A DNA stretch of 64,000 nt from Ochrobactrum chromiisoli. GTDB taxonomy: Bacteria > Pseudomonadota > Alphaproteobacteria > Rhizobiales > Rhizobiaceae. The DNA is taken from NCBI RefSeq assembly GCF_026241335.1, contig NZ_JAPHAV010000001.1, positions 558,001 to 622,000 on the forward strand, written 5' to 3'. A program made the position numbers and the translations under genes. Numbering within the stretch: the stretch's first letter is position 1; the number at the start of each line of letters is the position of its first letter. Below are positions 8,301 through 16,408 of this stretch, one piece after another. The notes under the pieces are model-generated. The model ran no database searches. It was not told the DNA's origin and worked only from the letters and a program-made list of their open reading frames with translations.

Positions 8301-10586
8301 GGCAATGTGCGGATCGCAGCGGGTACTGTGCAAATCGGCAACGGAGGCACAACCGGTAGTGTTGCTGGTGATGTGACCGTTGATGCGAATGCAAAGCTTG
8401 CCTTTAACCGCACGGACACTCTTACCTTCGATCATACGGTCAGCGGTGCCGGTAGTCTCAACCAGTTCGGTTCTGGCACGATAATTCTGACAAAGGCCAA
8501 TACCTATACCGGCGGCACCAACATTGGGGGCGGCACATTGCAGCTTGATGATGGCGGCAGCATTACCGGCGATGTGAGCAATAACGGCACATTTGCATTC
8601 AACCATAGTGGCAATGTCGGCTTTGGTGGCGTGATCAGCGGTGATGGCCGGGTTGTGCAGATGGGTGGCGGTGAGGTCAATTTCTCCGGTGCCAACAGCT
8701 TTACGGGCGGCCTTGATGTTCAGAAGGGCATTGCAAAGGCAGGCATCGCCGATGTCGCCTTCGGTACGGGCACATTGAATGTCGCAAAAGACGGAACTGC
8801 CGATCTGAACGGCTTCAACACCAAGGTTGCAGGTCTGAGCGGCGATGGCACTGTCAAGTTGACCGGCGGTGATCTGACCCTGACGATGGGCGATCATTTC
8901 TCTGGCACATTGACCGGCTCTGGCGGTCTGACACTGGATGGTGCTTCGCAGCTTCTGGATGGCACTTCCGACTATAGCGGCGCGACCAATATCGCTAGCG
9001 GCGAGTTGCATATTGGCTCAAATCAGGCTTTGAGTGACGCATCCGCCTATAGCATTGCAGACAAGGGCAGCCTCGACATTGGTGGCTTCAGCGGCACCGT
9101 CGCATCTTTGACCAATGCTGGCATGATCACCAGTTCGGGAAGCGCTGGTGCACGGTTGAATGTCAAGGGCGACTACACCGGGCAGAACGGAACGCTCGTT
9201 CTCAATACAGTTCTCGGCGACGATAATTCCGCAACGGACATGCTCAAGGTTGGCGGTAACACATCGGGTGAGACAACGTTGCGGATCCACAATCAGAATG
9301 GTGTTGGTGCCAAGACGGTTAACGGCATTCAGATTATCAATGTTGGTGGCAAATCGGATGGTGACTTCCAGCTGGCAGGCGATTACGTCACCAAAGACGG
9401 CAAGCAGGCTGTTGTAGGTGGTGCCTATGCCTATACGCTGCGCAAAAACAGCCCCGCTTCATCGCAAGACGGCAACTGGTATCTCACCAGCAATATGGAA
9501 ACCAATCCGGTCGATCCAAACAACCCTGTCGATCCAAACAACCCTGTCGATCCAAACCACCCTGTTGATCCAAACCACCCGGTCAACCCGCCAGCTACCC
9601 GCTATAGTGCCGGTGTTCCGGTCTATGAAGGCTATGTATCGAGCATGCAGACGCTCAACAAGCTTTCAACGTTGCAGCAGCGTGTTGGTGAGCGTTACCT
9701 GAACGGTAGCAGTGGCGATGGTCAGAGCTCTGGTGCGGTTGTCGACGAGCATGGCGTTTGGGCTCGCGTTGAAGGTGCGCATAACCGTCTGGAGCCGAAC
9801 TCTTCGGCAGCTCGCATGAAGCAGGACGTTAATACCTTTGTCATGCAGTCCGGTGTTGATGGGCAGTTCTATGAAAGCGAAAGCGGACGACTGATTGCTG
9901 GAATCAACGGCCAGTACGGCCATGGCAAGGCTGATGTTTCGTCCGACTCCGGCGATGGAACCATCACCACCGATGCCTGGAGCCTTGGAGCAACCGCAAC
10001 CTGGTATGGTAATAATGGTTTCTATGTCGATACACAGGGTCAGGTGACCTGGTTCAACAGTGACCTCGATTCTTGGACAGCCAATACCGGTCTTGCCAAT
10101 GGTCGCAAGGCGACAGGTTACGCGATGAGCGTTGAAGTCGGACAGCGTATTGATATGGCCCCAAGCTGGTCGCTGACTCCACAGGCTCAGTTGATGTGGT
10201 CTTCGATTAATGCCGATTCATTCAACGATGTCTGGGGTGCGCGTGTTAGCACCAATGATACTGACAGTCTGACCGGTCGTCTGGGGCTTGCCGCAAACTA
10301 TCGAAATGACTGGAAGGGTGAAGATGGTCTGATGGTCAATACCACTGTCTATGGTATTGCCAATCTCTATCAGGAGATGCTCAGCGGTTCATCAGTCAAG
10401 GTGGCAGGCGTGAAGTTTGATACTGACAATGACCGGACATGGGCTGGCGTCGGCTTTGGTGGGACATATGCCTGGGCGGATAGTAAATATGCCATCTATG
10501 GCGAAGGCACTATCAACACCTCACTTAATCATTTTGCGGATAGCTACGCATATAAGGCTACAGCTGGCTTCAAAGTGAAGTGGTAA
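5364..10586 (+). CDS. autotransporter outer membrane beta-barrel protein (type Va secretion), 1740 aa
   Basis: An extended signal peptide (basic start, hydrophobic core, likely cut after AAFA near residue 47) is followed by a Gly/Asn/Thr-rich passenger of autotransporter-associated beta-strand repeats. Related blocks of about 70-95 residues, each with GTLQLG-like and LTLSG/NTYTGGT-like strings, recur near residues 377, 818, 987 and 1056, as expected of a beta-helix. A Pro-rich linker of six-residue NPVDPN units occupies about 1381-1410. The last 280 residues (from GVWARVEGAHNRLEPN) form the translocator barrel, ending in an aromatic residue (Trp) as barrels do. No protease motif was recognised in the passenger, so adhesin is the likeliest role by inference. 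It has its own terminator, and its AT-rich upstream region suggests silencing or environmental control. Confidence 0.93.
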   Translation: MTDKQNMRLRNAAGAKSRMAGRTLLLCGVSTLTLAVSGLCATAAFADPAITYSGDLSPAPVTGTTNWTPDGPITMGVNENSTLTVSGGATITDPEQTFSFGEKGATGHNSTFTIDGAGTKVELGGISMGIGNGSNDQLIIRNGASLDLGEYSVTLAKNKGTFTNPGTASMLVTGQGTTVKTGGIAVGGSSNVSASVRIEDGAKVDAVKPGRNGNFLIGSGSDPNPEGARHGEVIVTGAGTELTTNALIIGTQAPMATTAWGQEQGVLTIADGAVVKVNTGAFQMFNASVINIGAAAGQAPTAAGTLDASNLCSGCGVPIAGLPGPIINFNHTGDTVFNAAISTKASYFSTINQLAGVTKLTGDSTEGKFNGAVNISGGTLQLGDGGTTGSLYADITNNSTLAFNRSNAYKFDTVISGTGDVVQLGSGTLTLSGVNTYSGGTKLNAGTIAVASDAALGAASGALSFNGGALNNTAAFTSGRTFDFGANGGFVKTDKTLTLNGAITGAGNLIKNGDGELVYNGDGSAHTGATNVLGGTFTLHGKLGGAVQVSENGTLDGDGTITGNTHIVGGTLSGVSGQTLQFNGDLKLDTNSKTNVAMGADTDAMFNVTGDLTVGGTLNISDDGGFGIGVNNVFHADGVVTNTNLTIGTVDPAIEAANISLTVGQHDVTLTNTGGLTLGYWNGANTTGDGTVHGGTGTWGTGNNWTNENGTANGPWVDAQFAIFGGTAGTVTIAPAGVGAAGMQFAVDGYTMGGGTLTLANGNTAPIIRVGDGSAGSDATKATISAVIAGTNGLNKTGKGTLILTGANTYTGDTKISLGTLQLGAGGAMGTLASTKVDVNTKSTLAFNHNDTQNFTAQITGEGSVVHTGSGTLTLSGDNSFTGGLTVAEGIVNAGSDDLAFGTGVLTVNAPGVVDLTTHNITVGGLAGDGTIHTKAKTLTVASDDDGVFAGKFDHTAGDPTAALYKMGNGTLALTGDNTGNVRIAAGTVQIGNGGTTGSVAGDVTVDANAKLAFNRTDTLTFDHTVSGAGSLNQFGSGTIILTKANTYTGGTNIGGGTLQLDDGGSITGDVSNNGTFAFNHSGNVGFGGVISGDGRVVQMGGGEVNFSGANSFTGGLDVQKGIAKAGIADVAFGTGTLNVAKDGTADLNGFNTKVAGLSGDGTVKLTGGDLTLTMGDHFSGTLTGSGGLTLDGASQLLDGTSDYSGATNIASGELHIGSNQALSDASAYSIADKGSLDIGGFSGTVASLTNAGMITSSGSAGARLNVKGDYTGQNGTLVLNTVLGDDNSATDMLKVGGNTSGETTLRIHNQNGVGAKTVNGIQIINVGGKSDGDFQLAGDYVTKDGKQAVVGGAYAYTLRKNSPASSQDGNWYLTSNMETNPVDPNNPVDPNNPVDPNHPVDPNHPVNPPATRYSAGVPVYEGYVSSMQTLNKLSTLQQRVGERYLNGSSGDGQSSGAVVDEHGVWARVEGAHNRLEPNSSAARMKQDVNTFVMQSGVDGQFYESESGRLIAGINGQYGHGKADVSSDSGDGTITTDAWSLGATATWYGNNGFYVDTQGQVTWFNSDLDSWTANTGLANGRKATGYAMSVEVGQRIDMAPSWSLTPQAQLMWSSINADSFNDVWGARVSTNDTDSLTGRLGLAANYRNDWKGEDGLMVNTTVYGIANLYQEMLSGSSVKVAGVKFDTDNDRTWAGVGFGGTYAWADSKYAIYGEGTINTSLNHFADSYAYKATAGFKVKW
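9504..9593 (+). repeat. 18-bp in-frame minisatellite encoding the NPVDPN linker
   Basis: Four and a half units of an 18-bp sequence, typically AACCCTGTCGATCCAAAC, encode NPVDPN or HPVDPN between passenger and barrel. The middle units are almost identical at the DNA level. Since 18 is a multiple of three, slippage would lengthen or shorten the linker without breaking the frame. Confidence 0.88.
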
Positions 10587-10613
10587 CGCGTTATAATCAA
10601 GAATAGATAACTT

Positions 10614-10643
10614 AAAAGGGTCCCGGAAACGGGGCCCTTTTTC
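10614..10643 (+). terminator. rho-independent terminator after the autotransporter
   Basis: AAAAGGGTCCCG, a GAAA-like loop, CGGGGCCCTTTTT: a long stem with a T-run 28 bp past the stop codon. Confidence 0.9.
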
Positions 10644-10777
10644 GTGTGGAGTCCTGGCAAAATAATGCCAAAACTATGGGGTATCCAGACTGTTTCAGTT
10701 TTAACAAAAGCGGGTTTGTCACTGAGGCAGTGCCTGGAATAGAACGATATAAACTTTGATTTATTAAGGGGGCTTTT

Positions 10778-11548
10778 ATGGCACTCAACTTAAATATAGC
10801 ATTAATTATTGCCGGGTTTCTTTTTTGGAATTTTAAATTTCGAAAAATAAGCTTTTTGTTTATTGCGGCTGGCACCATTCTTTATATTTCGATTGCGTCA
10901 AATTTTTTGCCCGGTTACCTGCTGCATCGTTTGCAATCTCCTTATTCATCAAAAATGCAATCCTCGATCAAAGACAATACAGCATTTCTTATTTTCGGTA
11001 CGGGAACGCAATCCGTTGATGAGATCGGTCAAAAGACCGTGGAACCCCTTCTGTTTTCCTATGGGCCAATATTGGCGGCAGTTCGCGCGAACCATGAGTG
11101 TGTTCAAGCTGGCTTGAAGTGCACATTCATTGCCAGTGGCGCTGATGTTGCACGAACGGGCGTATCGGAAGCCGCAATCATAGCGAGAGAACTCGAAAAG
11201 GCCGGTATTAACCCTAGAGATATCCTTCTTGATGAGAATAGCCGCAACACATGGCAGAATGCGAAAAATACGGCTGTCATTCTGAAAAATATCAAGCCAT
11301 CTCAGACTGTTCTGCTTCAAGCAGCGCCGATCATAAAACGCGACTTGCTCTATTTGGCGCATTTTGGCGTTCATCCTGAGCCTGTCGCTGCGGTATATCT
11401 GAAAACGACGCATACAAATATGTCTTCTTCAGCGATGTCATTTCTTGCATTCGATATGGTCTTACATGAAGAAATTGGTATCTGGCGTTATGCTTTTTAC
11501 AATTTAATGGGCTGGAATGAGCCGAGCACTCCTGTGGCAGGAGTTTAG
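10778..11548 (+). CDS. YdcF/SanA/ElyC (DUF218) family membrane protein
   Basis: A 256-residue protein with two N-terminal membrane segments (about 5-17 and 25-45) followed by a DUF218 domain. Family features visible are a beta-strand start FLIFGTG, SGADVARTGVSEA, and ILLDENSRNTWQNAKNT, the conserved Glu-x-x-Ser-x-x-Thr-x-x-Asn-Ala block. Family members are linked to envelope biogenesis and vancomycin resistance, but the biochemistry is poorly known. ATG at 10778 follows AAGGGGG. The gene is AT-rich relative to its neighbours and lies between the autotransporter terminator and an IS relic, which fits an accessory region. Confidence 0.78.
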   Translation: MALNLNIALIIAGFLFWNFKFRKISFLFIAAGTILYISIASNFLPGYLLHRLQSPYSSKMQSSIKDNTAFLIFGTGTQSVDEIGQKTVEPLLFSYGPILAAVRANHECVQAGLKCTFIASGADVARTGVSEAAIIARELEKAGINPRDILLDENSRNTWQNAKNTAVILKNIKPSQTVLLQAAPIIKRDLLYLAHFGVHPEPVAAVYLKTTHTNMSSSAMSFLAFDMVLHEEIGIWRYAFYNLMGWNEPSTPVAGV

Positions 11549-11551
11549 TTT
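11528..11551 (+). terminator. possible hairpin terminator overlapping the YdcF-like stop
   Basis: ACTCCTG, loop TGG, CAGGAGT, then TTAGTTTT. A seven-bp stem overlapping the stop codon; the U-tract is weak. Confidence 0.45.
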
Positions 11552-11589
11552 TGGGATTTAAGAAGAGTCCACTTTGACGGAGGCTGTCG

Positions 11590-11834
11590 ATGGACGAGGA
11601 TTGGCAGGCGGATCTTGAGCAATGGCGCGCGCCTTGCCTGAAAAATCTGGGCAACAAGACTTGGCATCGGATGTGCCCCCATATATTGCGGGCCAGATCG
11701 CTCCAGATGATCGGAATCGCTTCCAGCCCCGGGCAGTGCGCTCGGATACGATAGTTTATGATCGGGGGATTATCCCCTCAAGCGCTGTGGTTTTCGATCC
11801 TCTTCTCAAAGCTAGGGCGCAAGCTACTTTATGA
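11590..11834 (+). pseudogene. remnant of an IS701-family transposase (frameshifted N terminus)
   Basis: Reading from ATG 11590 gives MDEDWQADLEQWRAPCLKNL...MCPH, then after a frame change near 11675 CPPYIAGQIAPDDRNRFQP and VYDRGIIPSSAVVFD. These match the order I recall at the start of IS701-type DDE transposases (W..DLE.WLAPFL..LGHK..R.MCP, YVAGLIGPGDRKS.QP, YDRLHHFI...VWD). Only about 80 of some 400 codons remain and the frame is broken, so it is a relic. No terminal repeats were found. The alignment is from memory and needs a database check. Confidence 0.65.
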
Positions 11835-11920
11835 TTTAATCAAAATCTTTGCCGTCACATAGACGCTTTGGAAAGTGTGACAGAAGCTGTTGACTCAATA
11901 GCTTGCTTATTTTCTAGGCT

Positions 11921-12985
11921 TTAATTTTCAAAGCGCTGTTTGGTGGCGCTATCAAAAAAGTGCGGTTTCGAAGTTTCGAAAGAAACATTCACTTTTTGAC
12001 TAACTTCAAGCGTTGTTCTCTCGCGCACCACCCAGGTTAATTCTTGACCCTGAACATCCAGGACAATGTGCGTTTCAGAGCCGGTGGGTTCTACCACCTT
12101 CACAACAGCCTCAATGTCGTCAGAACCTCCGATAGAAATGTCTTCCGGTCTGATGCCGAAAACCACGTTTTTGCCAACCGCAGCGGAGGGTGCGCCGGCG
12201 ATTTTTACACTCGAGCCATTTTCCAAATTCAATTGCTTGGTATTTTTAAGGGTTCCGCTTAGAAAATTCATTGCGGGAGATCCAAGGAAGCCAGCAACGA
12301 AAATGTTTTTCGGATGATCATAAAGCTCAAGCGGCGATCCGATTTGCTCAACTTTGCCGCCGTTCAGGACAACGATTTTATCGGCCATGGTCATGGCTTC
12401 GATCTGATCATGTGTCACATAGACGATTGTTGTCTTCAATCGTTGATGAAGAGCCTTAATTTCTGCGCGCATTTTAACGCGAAGTTTTGCATCAAGGTTC
12501 GATAGCGGTTCGTCAAACAAGAAGACCTTGGGATTGCGTACGATTGCGCGTCCCATTGCTACACGCTGCCGCTGGCCACCCGATAGCTGTGCCGGCTTTC
12601 GATCAAGAAGCGGCTGAAGTCCAAGAATATCGGCCGCTTCATTTACCTTTCTGGCAATCTCCTGTTTGCTGGAGCCAGCAAGCTCCAGCGCAAAGCCCAT
12701 ATTCTGAGCAACAGTCATTTGCGGATAAAGCGCATAGTTCTGGAAAACCATTGCAATATCACGGTCTTTGGGTTGCAGGTTGTTAACGACGCGTCCACCG
12801 ATGCTGATCTGACCTGAAGTGATATCTTCAAGGCCCGCAATCATGCGCAGCAGTGTCGACTTTCCGCAGCCTGAGGGGCCAACGAGAATGACAAACTCAC
12901 CCTCGTTAATTTCGACATCGACACCATGAATAATGTCGACCGTTCCATAAGATTTTTTGACATCCGCAATGCTTAATCCAGACAT
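11921..12985 (-). CDS. sugar ABC transporter ATP-binding protein, UgpC/MalK type
   Basis: A 354-residue ATPase: Walker [10 protein letters not shown] (36-44), Q-loop VFQNYALYP, signature [13 protein letters not shown], Walker [16 protein letters not shown], switch His in [13 protein letters not shown], then the C-terminal TOBE/OB regulatory region (GIRPEDI, VVEPTGSE) typical of MalK/UgpC proteins. ATG at 12985 was chosen over a TTG two codons earlier; AGGAAGG lies eight bases upstream. It is the last gene of the operon binding protein - permease - permease - glycosidase - ATPase. It closely resembles the ATPase at 57982-59040, so subunit exchange between the two importers is possible. Confidence 0.95.
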   Translation of the reverse strand: MSGLSIADVKKSYGTVDIIHGVDVEINEGEFVILVGPSGCGKSTLLRMIAGLEDITSGQISIGGRVVNNLQPKDRDIAMVFQNYALYPQMTVAQNMGFALELAGSSKQEIARKVNEAADILGLQPLLDRKPAQLSGGQRQRVAMGRAIVRNPKVFLFDEPLSNLDAKLRVKMRAEIKALHQRLKTTIVYVTHDQIEAMTMADKIVVLNGGKVEQIGSPLELYDHPKNIFVAGFLGSPAMNFLSGTLKNTKQLNLENGSSVKIAGAPSAAVGKNVVFGIRPEDISIGGSDDIEAVVKVVEPTGSETHIVLDVQGQELTWVVRERTTLEVSQKVNVSFETSKPHFFDSATKQRFEN

Positions 12986-13002
12986 ATGCAAACCTTCCTG
13001 AT

Positions 13003-14523
13003 TTATTTCTTACGGCGCACGCGCAGTGCTTGATACGGTTTGCGCGGGATTGACACGCCGAATGCAGCGTCGGGCTTTCCCCCGCGCACGATTGCGCCGT
13101 GTCTTACTGGGTGGGTGACAGGGGCGGCTATCTTTTTGGCCGGTTCAATGGTCATTGCCCATGTGTCGATCAGGTCGACTTCATAGTCATCGCTATCCAT
13201 CGGGAGCCCGGATGACCAGACGACGGGCTGGTGTTCACCAAAATAGATCAGTCTGAAATCGCCATCGCCGTCGCGTGCACCTGATACGCGTGACCAGGGC
13301 CATTGTTTGACAGGCCCAAGAGGTTCAAGACCGTACTGAACATCCGCTTCCAGCAGGTCACGGAGAAAGCCGATGCGCTTCCACGCTTCGCCGTGCAGTT
13401 TGCCGCCTTTTGCCCACCAGATGAGATCATTGTCATCGGAATATGTTTCACCATGTCCGACATATCCACCGCGTGCCATCGATATCCAATAACGGTGCAC
13501 CAGTTCCTGCGGGCTCAGATTGCCCCAGGATTCAAGAATGTCCCCTTCATATTCCGGCTCGTCATTCACCACCGGCTTGCCGTACGTGTCACGCCATTCC
13601 TGCGTTTTCTTCACATCCGGGTTTTGAATGCAGATATGTGTGACCCATGGTTTGCGGTGATCGTAGTTGGAATTCACGTCGCCATTATGGATTGAGCGCA
13701 GATGCTGATAGGGATCGTTCTCTTCTAAAATTTGGAAGTATCGGTCCCATTGTTCGATTGGCTTTGTGTTGAGCAGGAAATCATACTCGTTGGCAAGCGA
13801 CCACCATACATTGCGATAGGCAGACAGGCGGGCAGCCAGATATTCGACATATCGGTAATCCTGATCTGCGCTCATATCCGCATAGCCCCATCGATCATAA
13901 GGATGGAACATGATAATGTCAGCTTCAATACCAAGCTCACATAGCGCCGCAATCTGCTTTTCAAAATGCCTGAAATGGGCAGGATTCGGTCTGTCGAAAT
14001 CTTCTTTACCATCTGCGTCTTTTTCAAAGCAGGCATGCAGTGGCTCGTTGGTGTTGTAAGGATAGTCTTTCGGGAAAACGCCCATACGGATCTTGTTGAA
14101 GCGCGTTTTTGAAAGCGTCTCCAGAGTTTCGTCCTGCATATCGAGCGGCTGATGTGTCCAGGCATAGCAAGTCGTTCCGAACGGAAAGAACGGGGCTCCA
14201 TCCGCATAGGAGAAGTGGAACTTGTTACGAACACGAACGGGTCCGTGATTGTTCGCTGAAGGTCGTTCTACCAGAACGCAGCCTTTATGGCCGTTTAGTT
14301 CTTTCGTTGCTGAGCGTGTCGTGAATGTCCACTCACCTTCAATATCGGGCATAAAACGGAGACGATAGGTTCCATCGCCGTCATAGAAACCCGGAACACG
14401 AACTTCGCGGCTTTTATGTTTGAAAATCGCATCAAAAGCCACGTCGAGAAAGGGGTTGCCAGTGGAAGGTCCGGCAAAGGATGCTTCAAAAACACCCCAT
14501 TTTTCGACGGTTGCACCAGACAT
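13003..14523 (-). CDS. putative cytoplasmic glycoside hydrolase (DUF5060 / DUF4038-like / DUF5605)
   Basis: 506 residues without signal peptide. Residues 1-90 form a beta-sandwich of the DUF5060 type (FEASFAGPSTGNPF, GFYDGDGTYRLRFMP). Residues about 100-400 look like a TIM barrel: FFPFGTTCYAWTHQ, NKIRMGVFPKDY, WWSLANEYDFL with Glu246 as likely acid/base after an Asn, and VNDEPEYEGD with Glu322 or a neighbour as likely nucleophile. The tail resembles DUF5605. Related domain sets include apiosidase-like and other clan-A hydrolases. Lying inside a sugar importer operon and lacking an export signal, it probably cleaves an imported oligosaccharide or glycoside in the cytoplasm. Substrate unknown. 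GAGGAG precedes the start. Confidence 0.75.
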   Translation of the reverse strand: MSGATVEKWGVFEASFAGPSTGNPFLDVAFDAIFKHKSREVRVPGFYDGDGTYRLRFMPDIEGEWTFTTRSATKELNGHKGCVLVERPSANNHGPVRVRNKFHFSYADGAPFFPFGTTCYAWTHQPLDMQDETLETLSKTRFNKIRMGVFPKDYPYNTNEPLHACFEKDADGKEDFDRPNPAHFRHFEKQIAALCELGIEADIIMFHPYDRWGYADMSADQDYRYVEYLAARLSAYRNVWWSLANEYDFLLNTKPIEQWDRYFQILEENDPYQHLRSIHNGDVNSNYDHRKPWVTHICIQNPDVKKTQEWRDTYGKPVVNDEPEYEGDILESWGNLSPQELVHRYWISMARGGYVGHGETYSDDNDLIWWAKGGKLHGEAWKRIGFLRDLLEADVQYGLEPLGPVKQWPWSRVSGARDGDGDFRLIYFGEHQPVVWSSGLPMDSDDYEVDLIDTWAMTIEPAKKIAAPVTHPVRHGAIVRGGKPDAAFGVSIPRKPYQALRVRRKK

Positions 14524-14554
14524 GCATTTCTCCTCGGAATTTACTGAATGCTCG

Positions 14555-15418
14555 TCAGCCTTTGACCGCGCCAGAGGTCAGGCCAGAAACGAAATAGCGT
14601 TGAAAGATCAGATAGACGATCGTAGCGGGAAGGACCGTCATCACAATTGCTGCATTTAACTGCCCGTAATCACTGGAGAATTGGCCTTGAAAAGACATCA
14701 GCCCCAGTGGAAGCGTCCACATGCCCTGATCTTGTAAAAGCACAAGGGCCATCGCGAACTCGTTCCACGTCGACACGAAGTCAAGAATGAACAGCGCTGC
14801 GAGGACAGGCAGGCAGACAGGAAGAAAAATCCGCCGGAAAATGGTGAAGTGACTTGCCCCATCAATCAGAGCAGCCTCAGACAATTCTTTCGGAATTCCC
14901 CTGAAGAACCCATGTAGAATGAAGACCTGATAAGGTACACCGAATGCAATGTAGGGAAGAATAACGCCGATATAGGTGTCAATCAGTCCAAATGAATTGA
15001 CGAGTGTGAACAGTGGAGCCAGCATGACCTGAAATGGGATCATAGTTCCAAAGACCACAATAAGAAGTAACAGCTTACCGAGCTTGAGCTTTATCTTGGC
15101 CAAAGCATAAGCGGCCATGGCAGATATAAGCAGCCCAATTGGGACCTTGATCGCGGTTATGATAACGCTGTTGAAAAATGAACTGGCAAAGCTGCCCCGG
15201 TTCCATGCTCCCGAATAGTTACCCCACGCCCATTCTACAGGCGGCATGAAGGCGCCGGTGCTTGTGACAGCGGCAGGTGTTTTCAACGATGTGAAGACGA
15301 TGAATACAAAGGGAGCAATCCAGATGACCGCGATCAGTAACAGGCTGATCCACAAACCGATCAGGACTGGATCTCGTCGCATCTTAGATGGAACTTGAGA
15401 GAGTGAAGTGGTGGTCAC
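14555..15418 (-). CDS. sugar ABC transporter permease, MalG type
   Basis: A 287-residue permease with six predicted helices and the cytoplasmic EAA loop EAALIDGASHFTIFRRIFLP that contacts the ATPase. The family tail FVSGLTSGAVKG is present. The start is GTG at 15418, overlapping the stop of the preceding permease as GTGA with GAGGAG eight to ten bases upstream; an open frame extending to 15553 lies inside the other permease and is rejected. Partner of the MalF-type protein just upstream. Confidence 0.94.
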   Translation of the reverse strand: MTTTSLSQVPSKMRRDPVLIGLWISLLLIAVIWIAPFVFIVFTSLKTPAAVTSTGAFMPPVEWAWGNYSGAWNRGSFASSFFNSVIITAIKVPIGLLISAMAAYALAKIKLKLGKLLLLIVVFGTMIPFQVMLAPLFTLVNSFGLIDTYIGVILPYIAFGVPYQVFILHGFFRGIPKELSEAALIDGASHFTIFRRIFLPVCLPVLAALFILDFVSTWNEFAMALVLLQDQGMWTLPLGLMSFQGQFSSDYGQLNAAIVMTVLPATIVYLIFQRYFVSGLTSGAVKG

Positions 15419-16314
15419 GATTCCAACTCCTCGTTCTTCTGCATCCAGCGCAGATATGGAACAACAATCGCCATCGTGATTAACAACAAGACGACGGAAA
15501 TTGCAGCGCCACGCCCGAAGTCGAAAATCTGCATAGCTTGTGTAAACGCCCAAAGTGCCAGCATTTGTGTGCCTTGCGCTGGGCCACCACCTGTCAGGCC
15601 ATAAACAATGTCAAATGCTTTGAGCGAGGAGATGATGGATAGCACCAGAACAACAGTCATCGTCGGCCGAAGCGCAGGCAATGTTACATGCTTGAAAATT
15701 GCCCAGCGTCCGGCGCCATCTATCCGTGCGGCTTCTACCAGTGTCTGCGATACGTTCTGAAGCCCAGCCAGAAACAAAACCATCGAGAAGCCAACGGTTT
15801 GCCAAATGTAGGCAACAAATACGGAATAAAGTGCGATGCTTTTGTTGCCGAGCCAGTCCTGAATCCAAGACTGCAATCCCCAATTGGTCAGCAACTGATT
15901 AAAGAGCCCGAAGAACGGATCGTACATCCACTTCCACATCGTCGCGACAGCGATGGGGGCGATGATAACTGGGAGGTAGAATATTGCACGCAGGCTGTTG
16001 CGGCCAAATATTTTCTGATTGAGGCTCAAAGCCAGAAGCAAGCCTATGAAGGGAGGTATTGCGAGGCTCAACAATGTCCAGATGATGGTATTTTTGAAGG
16101 CAACCCAGAAGACGGGGTCATTGGTGAATATGGCAGAATAGTTGGAGAGGCCCACGAACCGGCGCTCCGGATCAAGCCCGTTCCATTTCTGGAAACTCAT
16201 AACAATGACATCCAGCATCGGATATAGTGCGAATATGCCATATATCGCCAAAGCCGGGATGAGCAGAATGGACGCTTGGATACGCGGTGTCTGAGTGATT
16301 GCTTTCAGCGACAT
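15415..16314 (-). CDS. sugar ABC transporter permease, MalF type
   Basis: 299 residues, six helices, binding-protein-dependent permease domain with EAA loop EAARIDGAGRWAIFKHVTLP. The N-terminal TPRIQASILLIPALAIYGIF is characteristic of the UgpA/MalF-like CUT1 permeases. GGAGGA precedes ATG 16314. Its last four bases overlap the next gene, so the two permeases are translationally coupled. Confidence 0.95.
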   Translation of the reverse strand: MSLKAITQTPRIQASILLIPALAIYGIFALYPMLDVIVMSFQKWNGLDPERRFVGLSNYSAIFTNDPVFWVAFKNTIIWTLLSLAIPPFIGLLLALSLNQKIFGRNSLRAIFYLPVIIAPIAVATMWKWMYDPFFGLFNQLLTNWGLQSWIQDWLGNKSIALYSVFVAYIWQTVGFSMVLFLAGLQNVSQTLVEAARIDGAGRWAIFKHVTLPALRPTMTVVLVLSIISSLKAFDIVYGLTGGGPAQGTQMLALWAFTQAMQIFDFGRGAAISVVLLLITMAIVVPYLRWMQKNEELES

Positions 16315-16408
16315 GCTTTCCTCCAGGCAATGATGAGACTGCCTTGATGATTGTGGCCCTGCGAGCTGTCTGAGCGATCAAGCTCAGGCAGCTCGCATCC
16401 GGGGAGGA

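Noticed and set aside
7683-9011. 442-codon minus-strand frame inside the autotransporter
   Set aside because: A shadow of the repetitive Gly/Thr-rich passenger on the opposite strand; the plus-strand gene has signal peptide, linker and barrel.
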